IMG/VR virus record: IMGVR_UViG_3300042885_000830
Span: 1 to 37,178 of that record
Reading direction: 5' to 3' (one strand)
From: a virus
DNA: 37,178 bases
The notes beneath the pieces are model-generated. The model saw only the letters and a list, made by a program, of their open reading frames with translations, ran no database searches and had not been told where the DNA came from. Below are positions 23,573 through 30,725 of this stretch, one piece after another. The stretch's first letter is position 1; every line of letters begins with the position of its first letter. The position numbers were made by a program, and so were the translations under genes.

Positions 23573-24040
23573 ATGCCAAAATATAATTCTCTTCAGGCGT
23601 TTGCGGCTCAACAACTGGCTAACTTTCAGAATGCTACGGATGCAAACAAAGTATTACGTCAGGCGGTGATTGTGGTTTTACCAGACATGAAAAGACGGAT
23701 TCAAAATGATGGTGAAAACTCTGCCCAAACTAAAATGCGTACTAAATCGCCTAAAAAGTTTGGGGCATATTCATATGCCTATGGTAAGTACAGAGTTAAA
23801 ACAGGCCGTGAGGAAGTTTCAATTATTGACTTGACTTATAATGGCGATATGATGCGATCTTTTAAGGCGGGGCCAACAGGCCCGAATAGCTACGGGCTTG
23901 GATTCCTGGGGCCGGATGAATTTAAAAAGGCATCGTGGAACGAACAACGATTTGGACCTATCTTTGATCTATCAAAAAGCGAACTACAAGTCAGTCTCGA
24001 TGTAATCAACCGACAGGCTCAAAAACTCCTTTCAAAATGA
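23573..24040 (+). CDS. Head-tail connector or tail completion protein
   Basis: This 155-residue protein starts MPKYNSLQAFAAQQLANFQN. A helical N-terminus is followed by a basic region (RTKSPKKFGAYSYAYGKYRV), a Gly-rich loop (KAGPTGPNSYGLGFLG) and NEQRFGPIFDLS near residues 123-134. This is the layout of HK97 gp10-like and tail completion proteins in Bacteroidetes phages. It lies just upstream of another connector-size protein with an ATGA overlap, in the head block. The specific connector step (head closure or tail terminator) cannot be decided by reading. Confidence 0.62.
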   Translation: MPKYNSLQAFAAQQLANFQNATDANKVLRQAVIVVLPDMKRRIQNDGENSAQTKMRTKSPKKFGAYSYAYGKYRVKTGREEVSIIDLTYNGDMMRSFKAGPTGPNSYGLGFLGPDEFKKASWNEQRFGPIFDLSKSELQVSLDVINRQAQKLLSK

Positions 24041-24507
24041 CAACAGCTACCAACGACCTTTCTAAACTCTGCGATAAAATAAGCCTGAAATTCGGGATCA
24101 ACTGCCTGAACTATGGCGAGGCTCACGAAGTCATCTTAGAGAACGAAGGTGCTAATTATGCCAGTATTGAGCAGGCAGTCCCTTGTGCCGTCAATGATAA
24201 CTATGATCTGGTGTTGTTCATCGTCAGAACCGGATCAAGTCCAAAGGATCAGGTCAAAGGTGGTTATCGCAACAAGCTATCCAGAGAAGTCACGTTCAAA
24301 CTGATTGGTAATTCAAAGAATGCTGATGCGGAATTCAACCTGACTGCGATCATCAACTCAATACCTGGATTGAACTACACAGGGACGGACAACGCTGCAA
24401 AGTCAATCGCTCAGACATACTTCGGAACTGAGGAACACAATTTCGAGACCTACTTTTTCAGCATTGACTTTACCAACGTAGAAACGATTGTCTGCGAAAG
24501 GTGCTAA
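24037..24507 (+). CDS. Small virion protein, possible tail terminator or connector
   Basis: This 156-residue alpha/beta protein starts MTTATNDLSKLCDKISLKFG and contains NYDLVLFIVRTGSSPKDQ near 48-65 and LNLTAIINS-like helices later. It overlaps the previous gene by four bases (ATGA). Its size and place next to a completion-type protein suggest a tail terminator or head-tail joining protein. It ends with CERC, which could hold metal or form a disulfide. The assignment is by context only. Confidence 0.58.
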   Translation: MTTATNDLSKLCDKISLKFGINCLNYGEAHEVILENEGANYASIEQAVPCAVNDNYDLVLFIVRTGSSPKDQVKGGYRNKLSREVTFKLIGNSKNADAEFNLTAIINSIPGLNYTGTDNAAKSIAQTYFGTEEHNFETYFFSIDFTNVETIVCERC

Positions 24508-24527
24508 CCATTTCCGATTGCAACGTA

Positions 24528-24559
24528 TTTGAATAATCAAATATTCAAATGTAAATTTG
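24528..24559 (+). promoter_or_regulatory. Promoter for the GT25 gene
   Basis: TTTG (24528-24531), a 20-base spacer and TAAATTTG (24552-24559) match the Bacteroidetes consensus. The -7 box ends five bases before ATG 24565, so transcription would start at or next to the start codon and the mRNA may be leaderless. This marks the gene as a separately expressed insert in the head operon. Confidence 0.65.
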
Positions 24560-24564
24560 CAAAC

Positions 24565-25233
24565 ATGGTTTTGCCTTTTCAGAAAATCTACATCATCAGT
24601 CTAACCAAATCCACTAACAGACGGACAAACCTTTTTAAAGAGTTTGATCGGGTCGGTGGTGTGACGGATATCAATGGCAACGGGCCTGTGATATTTCCGG
24701 CTAACAATGGTTGTAAATACGGCCATAGTGTAGACAACTCTATTAAGAAGCAGAACCGGAAGCAACTGATGAGCCAAGGTGAAATAGGATGTTTTGCATC
24801 ACACCGACAAGTCTGGTCTGACTTCATGGAATCGGGCCTTGACAACTGTCTGATTCTGGAAGACGATGTCCGGTTTGGTCAATTTGCTGAAAAAGTGTTT
24901 ACCAACTTCGCAAAAATGCCGGATTGGGATTATGTGAACTTTGGCTACATCAGTAACAACAAATCGATTAAAAACGAATTTAAGCCAGTCAAGAATGAAT
25001 CATTCCCTCTGCTTTTTGGCGGTTGTGGAATGTGGCTAACCCATGCCTATTCGGTCAATCAGACTGCGGCTAAGTTCTTTTACGATGAAACCCACACCCA
25101 AACTGGTGGCATTGACTGGCAACTAACCGGATTACAGGACAAGGTCAAGTCGTTCGGTTTTCAGGGAAATCATGTCATATGTCAGGCAAAGGTCACTCCT
25201 TGCAATCCCTCATTAATTAAGCACACTCAATAA
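24565..25233 (+). CDS. GT25-type glycosyltransferase
   Basis: This 222-residue protein starts MVLPFQKIYIISLTKSTNRR. The family 25 signature is clear: an N-terminal IYIISLTKS-NRR segment, GEIGCFASHRQVW (72-84) and CLILEDDVRF (95-104, EDD as the metal site). Members transfer galactose or glucose to lipopolysaccharide or protein acceptors. I chose ATG 24565; a TTG at 24529 would extend it through the promoter. It is embedded between connector and capsid-region genes but has its own promoter, like a moron. It may act on capsid or tail proteins made nearby or on host surface glycan. Confidence 0.85.
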   Translation: MVLPFQKIYIISLTKSTNRRTNLFKEFDRVGGVTDINGNGPVIFPANNGCKYGHSVDNSIKKQNRKQLMSQGEIGCFASHRQVWSDFMESGLDNCLILEDDVRFGQFAEKVFTNFAKMPDWDYVNFGYISNNKSIKNEFKPVKNESFPLLFGGCGMWLTHAYSVNQTAAKFFYDETHTQTGGIDWQLTGLQDKVKSFGFQGNHVICQAKVTPCNPSLIKHTQ

Positions 25234-25240
25234 AATTTAT

Positions 25241-25639
25241 ATGTCAGATCAATTAGCTTACATCCGCCAAGCCATCGCAAAAGGTGAAAGGGCAATGGTA
25301 ATCCGCACTAAAATCAGCCCTGAAACGGGTCTTGTTAAAGTGGATGCCAAAATTGAAGTAAATGCTACCACCGCATTACAGTTCCTCTCCTTACCAGTCA
25401 ATCAACGACCTGCCATCTGGAAACGTATCTATCCAATCGGTTACGAATCACAATTGTCAGGAAAGACAATGGTTCAAACCAAGCAGGACACGAACCCATT
25501 GTCAGACGATGAACTCATCCAGAAGGTTCTTGCCAATCCTGAACTTCTGAAACAATTAAAGGCAGGTGAGAAGGCTTTGAAGAAAGCCGACAAAGAAGCA
25601 ACCGAACCAGAAACCACCGACAACAATCCCCTGATTTAA
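25241..25639 (+). CDS. Hypothetical head-region protein
   Basis: This 132-residue protein starts MSDQLAYIRQAIAKGERAMV. It has a beta-rich N-terminal part with a helix bundle following (DELIQKVLANPELLKQLKAG) and a very acidic, Thr/Glu-rich, probably disordered tail. It ends one base before the scaffold-like gene, so the two are coupled. It could be a head-assembly accessory such as a minor capsid protein; I do not recognise a family. Confidence 0.6.
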   Translation: MSDQLAYIRQAIAKGERAMVIRTKISPETGLVKVDAKIEVNATTALQFLSLPVNQRPAIWKRIYPIGYESQLSGKTMVQTKQDTNPLSDDELIQKVLANPELLKQLKAGEKALKKADKEATEPETTDNNPLI

Positions 25640-25640
25640 T

Positions 25641-26534
25641 ATGGCAACTGCACTCGACTTTATTAAGAGCATTGCGGCAAGAGCCGGAATAAAGGACAAT
25701 CAGGACTTTGATCTGGCTTTGGCCGGATCTGCTGCTGATACATTAAAAGGTTTGGAATTACCGGATTCCGTAATCAACCAGGTGAACACAAACCTGATGG
25801 ACTTCAATACGGCCAAGTCTAATCTTGACCTTAAAAACCATTTCACCGGCATGGCATTCAACGGGATGGAATCAGCCGTATTCGATCAACTCAAGGCATC
25901 AGGATTTGATGATACTGAAATCGAAGAAATCAAGGCTGCATCCAAATCAACAGGACAAAGGATGAGTAAGATTTTGGATAAGTACAATTCCAGAATTGAC
26001 GAGGCTAAGAAGCACAAGCCCGGATCGGAAGAATACGTCCGCAAATTGTCCGAGGCTCAAAAGGCTCTGGAAGATGCCAAAGCAAAGTTTGAAACTGAAA
26101 AGTTCCAGATATTGGAAACGCAGAAGGCTAAACAACAAAACCTTTGGATGCGTAATCAACTGGCATCGGTTCAATGGAATGATGCCATTCCTGAAATCGC
26201 AAGAGAGGCAACCTATAACGCTGCTATGTCTGCCCAACTTTCCAAACTTGAAGCTAAGTTGGTGTTTGATGCTGACACGTTATCAGCCCGGTTGGTGAAC
26301 GCAAAGGATGAAACATTACCTTTAGTTGTATCCGGTAAAGAATTTGCATTTAATGACCTGCATTCTGTAATTTTGCAAGAACATAAACTTATGAAGGAAT
26401 CAGGAGGTGGCAATCCGAATCCTTCACCCACTCCCCCCTTTACCCCTCCTTCTGGCGGTGGTAGCACTCAGCCGAAGCAACACCCAATGGTGGCAAATGC
26501 TTTAGCGAACCTGAACATCCCTTCAATGGGTTAG
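25641..26534 (+). CDS. Probable capsid scaffolding protein
   Basis: This 297-residue, highly helical and charged protein starts MATALDFIKSIAARAGIKDN. The centre (residues 98-165) is a long coiled coil rich in Lys, Glu, Ala and Gln. The C-terminus has a Gly/Pro-rich linker near 254-276 (SPTPPFTPPSGGG) followed by a short basic helix, the usual capsid-binding end of scaffolds. It directly precedes the major capsid gene, where scaffolding proteins are normally encoded. No protease motif is seen. Confidence 0.72.
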   Translation: MATALDFIKSIAARAGIKDNQDFDLALAGSAADTLKGLELPDSVINQVNTNLMDFNTAKSNLDLKNHFTGMAFNGMESAVFDQLKASGFDDTEIEEIKAASKSTGQRMSKILDKYNSRIDEAKKHKPGSEEYVRKLSEAQKALEDAKAKFETEKFQILETQKAKQQNLWMRNQLASVQWNDAIPEIAREATYNAAMSAQLSKLEAKLVFDADTLSARLVNAKDETLPLVVSGKEFAFNDLHSVILQEHKLMKESGGGNPNPSPTPPFTPPSGGGSTQPKQHPMVANALANLNIPSMG

Positions 26535-26557
26535 TTCGGTAATTCCATTTTAAAAAA

Positions 26558-27697
26558 ATGTCTGTTGCATTAAACAATATTAGCCTTGGGGTACTTACCT
26601 CACTGACGGCTAACCTCATAAACAATGCCGAAACGGTCGGGATCAACACCGGAGCGTTGGGAGCATTGAACACTGCCGAAAACCTTGCATCTGGTAAGAT
26701 CATCCGGTTGGCAAACGATGACGGAACAGGACATCAGAAGCAAGTACGGGTTGTTACCAAGCAACGCCAGACTGCTGATGATACCGTTTCCTCAAAAGAT
26801 TGTACTCCTGGTTCTGAACTGTTGTACGAAGAAGAAGTTGTAACCATTACTGACTATGTCGGTGGTAAGTTCCTTTTGAACGAATCAACTGTTCGTCAGT
26901 ACGATTCTTCTTACTCTGAACTTGTACGTTTGACAGGTTCAAAAGACCCTCGTCAGATCGTAATGAAAGCCTCTGAAATGGGGTCAGCTACTACTGAACT
27001 TTCCGTGATCCGTGAGATGTTCAGCGACTTCCAACTGTCAATGGATGCCATGATTCAAGCGGTCAACAAGAAGATTCTTGCCTACGCTGATGCGGCAAAA
27101 GGAACTTGGGTTGGTGGTGCTGCTTCAAAGTCTTATGTTGTTCAGAACGGTTCAACGTATGTGAATGGTGCAGGTAGTATTAACGCAGGTGGATTGATGA
27201 GTTTCCGTCAGGATGCTCGTGCAACCAAGTTCAACGGATTGCCTCACATCATCTCTGGTTACGGTGCAATGGATCGTATCTTCCAACAGGATAGCCGCTA
27301 CTTCGGACCGGGTGCAAATGGTTTCGACTTCGCATCTGTAAGAGGTGCTGCCGGTCAGGAAATGCGTTTGTTCACGGATGAGAACGTAGTGGATCAATTC
27401 TCTTCTGAAGATGCCGCTATCGTCTTTATGCCGGGTTCAATGTTGTACCTTCCGTTCCTTCAGTACGTAGGAAACTTTGGTGACATCGGGGTAATGAAGC
27501 GTTTCACTATGCCAATTCCACAATTGCCAAACGTGAACATTGACGTTCGTATCCTTCCTGATGAGTGTTCTGAGAACTACGCTGTGTTCTTAGATCAATT
27601 CTTCGAAATCTACACTCCATCAATGGAGTTGTTCAAGGCATCTGACCGCCTAACTGGTGTGAATGGTGTATTCGAAGCTGCTTTTACACAGGCGTAA
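26558..27697 (+). CDS. Major capsid protein
   Basis: This 379-residue protein starts MSVALNNISLGVLTSLTANL. It follows the scaffold gene and has HK97-type features: a flexible N-arm, a charged spine-helix region (residues 100-165), a Gly/Ala-rich loop (AKGTWVGGAASKSYV near 180-193) and a beta-rich C-terminal part (MPIPQLPNVNIDVRILPD). Codon use shifts to C/T-ending codons such as CGT, GGT and AAC, as expected for the most expressed late gene. It ends before a strong terminator. A Cys pair (DCTPGS near 82; DECSEN near 335) is notable. Confidence 0.8.
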   Translation: MSVALNNISLGVLTSLTANLINNAETVGINTGALGALNTAENLASGKIIRLANDDGTGHQKQVRVVTKQRQTADDTVSSKDCTPGSELLYEEEVVTITDYVGGKFLLNESTVRQYDSSYSELVRLTGSKDPRQIVMKASEMGSATTELSVIREMFSDFQLSMDAMIQAVNKKILAYADAAKGTWVGGAASKSYVVQNGSTYVNGAGSINAGGLMSFRQDARATKFNGLPHIISGYGAMDRIFQQDSRYFGPGANGFDFASVRGAAGQEMRLFTDENVVDQFSSEDAAIVFMPGSMLYLPFLQYVGNFGDIGVMKRFTMPIPQLPNVNIDVRILPDECSENYAVFLDQFFEIYTPSMELFKASDRLTGVNGVFEAAFTQA

Positions 27698-27751
27698 TTC
27701 CAACGCCTAACGAATCCTATTCAAATGGGTATTCGAATGGATATGCTTAAA

Positions 27752-27785
27752 AAAAAGAGAGGGGCCAAAAACCCCTCTTTTTTTT
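27752..27785. terminator. Bidirectional intrinsic terminator between capsid and early block
   Basis: A-rich arm ending GAGAGGGG and its partner CCCCTCTTTTTTTT (27772-27785) make a 13-pair stem around a seven-base loop (27765-27771), with T runs on both strands. It ends the capsid operon rightward and the SSB operon leftward. Confidence 0.9.
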
Positions 27786-27821
27786 CACGTACTTTTTTCA
27801 ACCAAAAAAATAACCAATTCT

Positions 27822-28286
27822 TTAAATTATTGAAATCGCAATTCCAGTCTTTGATTCTTTGCGAGCCGGATAGACGGTAAACACCTCTCCTGATTCCTCA
27901 TCCAAAAATGAGGTTTTTTCTTTTAATGTTTTCAAAAAAGCTTGACGATCTTTTTCGGCCTTGCCGATTTGGTCTTTCTGCTCTGCAATTCGGGCAATGA
28001 TTGGGTCGCCTGTTTTATCGAAAAACCATTTACTGCCCATCTCCTTAACCTCAACCTTTGCGCCATAGATCGCAAACGACTTGCCGTGTTTCTGGGCCTC
28101 TGACAAGGCGTATTCCTGAATTGAGTCTATTGCACCATCCAGAGCCTTGGTGAACGCCTTAAGCTTTACAAGAAGGAATAATGGGTCTTCAAATCCGTTT
28201 GTAACTGAATCCAGTATTTCGTTCTGGAATTCTAAAATCTGATCCCCTGTTTGAGGACCGGATTTAATAAGTTCAATGTTGTTCAT
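27822..28286 (-). CDS. Phage early protein, coiled coil, function unknown
   Basis: This 154-residue, mostly helical protein begins MNNIELIKSGPQTGDQILEF and has DPLFLLVKLKAFTKALDGAI and AEQKDQIGKAEKDRQAFLKT as long charged helices. It lies 13 bases downstream of the SSB-like gene in a two-gene leftward unit. Similar proteins occur beside recombination or replication genes in Bacteroidetes phages, where they may be nuclease inhibitors or recombination accessories. That is contextual; no domain is identified. Confidence 0.62.
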   Translation of the reverse strand: MNNIELIKSGPQTGDQILEFQNEILDSVTNGFEDPLFLLVKLKAFTKALDGAIDSIQEYALSEAQKHGKSFAIYGAKVEVKEMGSKWFFDKTGDPIIARIAEQKDQIGKAEKDRQAFLKTLKEKTSFLDEESGEVFTVYPARKESKTGIAISII

Positions 28287-28299
28287 GGTAGTTAAATTA

Positions 28300-28944
28300 T
28301 TAAAATGGTAAATCGTCTTCTTCTTTGAATGAATCCACTTTGGCCTGGACTTCTTCCATGTGCCGAATCTCAGGCGAGATCATGGTCTTGTACTCTTTGC
28401 TTTGACGAATCTTGTCTTTCAAGAAATCAGGAAGCGAATCGAATTTGGCCTGATCGAAATTCTCCAACGTGAACTCAAACGATGGGTTGATCTGCGGAGG
28501 CATAATCACACCCTTCATAACGGTTGAAACGGATGCAATCTTATCGTAAATCCTTGACGGGTCTTTCTTCCCTGGTTCATGAACAATTGAGAGCATACAA
28601 GGCACACCTAGAAGCTTGGTGACATCAAATGCCTTTGCTTCATCCTCGGTGAATCCCTTACCCCTCCAAGAGGTCAGGAAGGCCCGTAGACTGCTCTTCT
28701 CATGCATCGACAAGGTAAACTCCTTACTGATCGCCTGCGGTTGCTCACCCTTCTCAGGATTGAACACCTTTAACTCTGTTGGAAGTTCCCAAGTGATGCG
28801 GACCTTGTTCACTTGCTTTTCAAGTCCTTGAAACTCTTCTTTGACGGTTCCAATCTGAACCATCGAATAACATCGGGCAAGGTATGTACCTGCCGGAATT
28901 GGCTCATAAGATGAGCCGCCTGAATTGGTTGCGGTAATTGCCAT
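28300..28944 (-). CDS. SSB-like single-stranded DNA-binding protein
   Basis: This 214-residue protein has a beta-barrel-like N-terminal region (YEPIPAGTYLARCYSMVQIG, then VNKVRITWELP) and a C-terminal acidic tip ending EEDDLPF. That is the hydrophobic-acidic tail typical of bacterial and phage SSBs, used to recruit helicase and repair partners. A helical stretch (EKSSLRAFLTSWRGKGFT) follows the barrel. Length and layout resemble phage proteins of the T7 gp2.5/DUF669 type. It should coat single-stranded DNA during replication or recombination and serve the DnaB helicase encoded at 31.6 kb. A consensus minus-strand promoter lies 23 bases upstream. Confidence 0.72.
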   Translation of the reverse strand: MAITATNSGGSSYEPIPAGTYLARCYSMVQIGTVKEEFQGLEKQVNKVRITWELPTELKVFNPEKGEQPQAISKEFTLSMHEKSSLRAFLTSWRGKGFTEDEAKAFDVTKLLGVPCMLSIVHEPGKKDPSRIYDKIASVSTVMKGVIMPPQINPSFEFTLENFDQAKFDSLPDFLKDKIRQSKEYKTMISPEIRHMEEVQAKVDSFKEEDDLPF

Positions 28945-28967
28945 TTTTTCGTTTGTTTTAATTTTTA

Positions 28968-28998
28968 CAAAGGTAAATCAATCTTTTTCATTTGCAAC
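28968..28998 (-). promoter_or_regulatory. Promoter of the SSB operon
   Basis: On the minus strand GTTG (28998-28995), a 19-base spacer and TACCTTTG (28975-28968) match the Bacteroidetes consensus. The -33 box is again part of the octamer GTTGCAAA (28998-28991). Confidence 0.7.
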
Positions 28999-29017
28999 AA
29001 AAAAAAGTAAAAAGGAC

Positions 29018-29046
29018 AAAAAAAATAGGTCAGAAAATCCGACCTA
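29018..29046 (-). terminator. Intrinsic terminator for the HTH gene
   Basis: On the minus strand TAGGTC (29046-29041) and GACCTA (29031-29026) flank a nine-base loop and are followed by eight T residues. It ends the leftward HTH gene just before the SSB promoter. Confidence 0.75.
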
Positions 29047-29079
29047 ATTTCAACATGAATAACAAATTGATAACCATTA

Positions 29080-29301
29080 CTATTTTCGAAACCGTTTGTG
29101 CCTTGTCGCTTCAATGTGTAGAGCAGCAAGTGCATTCTCCTCACAGTCAAGTATTTTCGGTTTGCATCCTTCGACTGTTTCGGCCCACTTAAATCTGTCA
29201 GTATGCCTTGTAATGGCGTACTTCGGTATATTGTAAAGGCGTGAAAAGTCAGATGGCGTGAGAGCCATAACTACTTTTTCCGCTTGTCGTTTCTTTCCCA
29301 T
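29080..29301 (-). CDS. Small HTH DNA-binding protein, candidate regulator
   Basis: This 73-residue protein is best started at ATG 29301 (MGKKRQAEKVVMALTPSDFS). The segment LTPSDFSRLYNIPKYAITRH (near residues 14-33) reads as helix-turn-helix, and the whole protein is basic. It is transcribed away from the nuclease gene at 29371, with a 12-base inverted repeat in between that could be its operator. It has its own terminator. It might regulate the early genes or act in excision or transcription control; there is no integrase in the window, so a lysogeny switch is not supported. Confidence 0.6.
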   Translation of the reverse strand: MGKKRQAEKVVMALTPSDFSRLYNIPKYAITRHTDRFKWAETVEGCKPKILDCEENALAALHIEATRHKRFRK

Positions 29302-29314
29302 TTTCAAAATTTCT

Positions 29315-29332
29315 GTTGCAATACTATGCAAC
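29315..29332. promoter_or_regulatory. Inverted repeat, candidate operator
   Basis: GTTGCA (29315-29320) and TGCAAC (29327-29332) are separated by six bases, between the divergent HTH gene and the VRR-NUC gene. A nearby TTGCAATA occurs twice. This is a plausible binding site for the HTH protein; binding is not shown. Confidence 0.4.
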
Positions 29333-29370
29333 TTTTTGCAATATTGAAAGAAATAATGCCGGGCTTCTCA

Positions 29371-29748
29371 ATGTCAATAATTCCATACAATAAATTAGGG
29401 GAGTTCCAACCCTACATCGGATCGGAGGATAATTTCCAGAAAGCCGTTGCTCGGTATCTGGATGCGAAAGGTGTGCTATGGTTTCATTGCCCTAATGGAG
29501 GGCATAGGAACGTAGCTGAGGCTGCAAAACTCAAAGCGATGGGAGTCAAGGCCGGAATCCCTGACATCCTGATTTTAGAGCCTCGCAAGAACTGCTATGG
29601 GTTTGCGATTGAATTGAAGGTGGGTAAAAATAAATGCACGGATCACCAAAATGAAATGCGTAGGCACTTCATCGCACACAATTGGCACGTCCTTGTCAGC
29701 TATTCATTAGACCAGGTGATTTTTGAAATTGATAAATATTTTAGCTGA
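29371..29748 (+). CDS. VRR-NUC domain nuclease
   Basis: This 125-residue protein starts MSIIPYNKLGEFQPYIGSED; earlier ATG codons at 29326 and 29356 are possible. The VRR-NUC (PD-(D/E)xK) motifs are visible: an N-terminal helix with a conserved Glu (SEDNFQKAV), GHRNVAEAAKLKAMGVKAG, then IPDILIL with the Asp, and the ExK in FAIELKVGK near residues 86-94, plus a C-terminal Gln-rich helix contact. Such nucleases act on branched or damaged DNA and are common in phage replication modules. It is transcribed toward the replication block. Confidence 0.85.
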   Translation: MSIIPYNKLGEFQPYIGSEDNFQKAVARYLDAKGVLWFHCPNGGHRNVAEAAKLKAMGVKAGIPDILILEPRKNCYGFAIELKVGKNKCTDHQNEMRRHFIAHNWHVLVSYSLDQVIFEIDKYFS

Positions 29749-29751
29749 TAA

Positions 29752-29783
29752 TTTGCAACAGAAAAAAATACATTATTGATTTG
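29752..29783 (+). promoter_or_regulatory. Promoter for the coiled-coil gene
   Basis: TTTG (29752-29755, within TTTGCAAC), a 20-base spacer and TTGATTTG (29776-29783) resemble the Bacteroidetes consensus with one mismatch in the -7 box. It lies 26 bases before ATG 29809. Confidence 0.5.
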
Positions 29784-29808
29784 CAAAAAATAACAAAAAC
29801 AAAAAATC

Positions 29809-30309
29809 ATGGATACCATCGGAACAGGCAAGGCAAAAGAAAGCCTATTAACCAGAATTGATAAGTTGGAAAAGAAATCTGAATCCAGACGGAAGCAGGT
29901 CGAGTATTGGAAAGACAAATCGAATTCTTGGGAGGAAAAATTCTTCTTTGTCCAAGATCAAATCAATGCTGAAAATCAGGAAATCACCAAAAAACTGGAA
30001 ACCATTGAGACCAAATATAAATGGGCTAATGAAGCCCATAAGATTATGAAGCAATCCAACGAGGAACTTCTGGAACGATGCCGATTTGCCGAGGGTGGTG
30101 AACTGGTTTCTAAAATGGAAGTTAAAAACCAGAATGTTGAAATCATGTTGATGAAAGGTGATTTGGAATTTTACCAAAACGAATTTGAAACTTTAAAGAA
30201 GGATCACGAAGACCTCCACAATGATCATAAGTACACCAAGGTACTTACCTGGGTCGGTTGGATCATGTTCTTCACGACTCTTTTCGGTTTCATATTTTTA
30301 CGTTCCTAA
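29809..30309 (+). CDS. Coiled-coil protein with C-terminal membrane anchor
   Basis: This 166-residue protein starts MDTIGTGKAKESLLTRIDKL. Residues 10-140 are charged heptad-rich helices, a likely dimeric or longer coiled coil, followed by one hydrophobic helix (WVGWIMFFTTLFGFIFLRS) at the very C-terminus. It is therefore a tail-anchored inner-membrane protein with a long cytoplasmic rod. It lies at the start of the rightward early/middle block, before the replication genes. It could tether replication or packaging complexes to the membrane or be an exclusion factor; I know no family for it. Confidence 0.68.
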   Translation: MDTIGTGKAKESLLTRIDKLEKKSESRRKQVEYWKDKSNSWEEKFFFVQDQINAENQEITKKLETIETKYKWANEAHKIMKQSNEELLERCRFAEGGELVSKMEVKNQNVEIMLMKGDLEFYQNEFETLKKDHEDLHNDHKYTKVLTWVGWIMFFTTLFGFIFLRS

Positions 30310-30311
30310 CC

Positions 30312-30593
30312 ATGACACAAGAACAAATTAAATCAACGTTGCAACCATTATTGAAAGCCATTCAAAAGGCTGAACAGGAATATGCAGAAGCCAAGGCGTT
30401 GATCAAAACGGCCATTGCGAAGCCGTATATGAATAAGCCTTGCAGGATCACCAAAGGCAACTTTGAAGACAATCAGGGCCGTATTGTGAACGTGGTAATT
30501 GATCCGAATTATGATGTTTGGTTTCTCGTTGAAATTGGAAGAGATGCCCATTATTATCCAATCGAGTATCTGGAAGTGTTTTTGGAGAAATGA
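30312..30593 (+). CDS. Hypothetical protein
   Basis: This 93-residue protein starts MTQEQIKSTLQPLLKAIQKA at ATG 30312, two bases after the previous stop; the open frame extends further upstream inside the coiled-coil gene and is not used. An N-terminal helix of about 45 residues is followed by a small beta domain (CRITKGNFEDNQGRIVNVVI, then YYPIEYLEVFLEK). It belongs to the same transcript as the tail-anchored coiled coil. Its stop lies 11 bases before the TATATTTG box of the structured RNA. Function is unknown. Confidence 0.68.
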   Translation: MTQEQIKSTLQPLLKAIQKAEQEYAEAKALIKTAIAKPYMNKPCRITKGNFEDNQGRIVNVVIDPNYDVWFLVEIGRDAHYYPIEYLEVFLEK

Positions 30594-30601
30594 AAATTTA
30601 G

Positions 30602-30609
30602 TATATTTG
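30602..30609 (+). promoter_or_regulatory. -7 promoter box of the structured RNA
   Basis: TATATTTG is a perfect TAnnTTTG box. A TTTG at 30581-30584 lies 17 bases upstream, slightly closer than usual, in the end of the previous gene. Transcription would start near 30614, at the first hairpin of the RNA. Confidence 0.6.
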
Positions 30610-30725
30610 CAATGCCGAAAGGCTGATGGGTCACAGCATCAGAAAAATCTTTCATCTTTTTTTTGCCTTTATGCGCCTAGTAGGGACTGTGACCCCGAAC
30701 GGCACATAAAGGCATTTTTATTTTT
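30610..30725 (+). ncRNA. Structured RNA with kissing-loop hairpins and terminator
   Basis: Three hairpins fill this gap. H1 is GCC-GAAA-GGC (30614-30623). H2 is CTGATG/CATCAG (30623-30642) with loop GGTCACAG. H3 is GCCTTTATG/CATAAAGGC (30665-30713), followed by ATTTTTATTTTT, an intrinsic terminator. Inside H3, GGG-ACTGTGA-CCC can form an apical hairpin whose loop CTGTGA complements TCACAG in the H2 loop; GGTCACAG and CTGTGACC pair over eight bases in all. H2 and H3 can therefore form a kissing loop. It could be a free small RNA or an attenuator for the gene at 30726. No known family is recognised. Confidence 0.72.
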
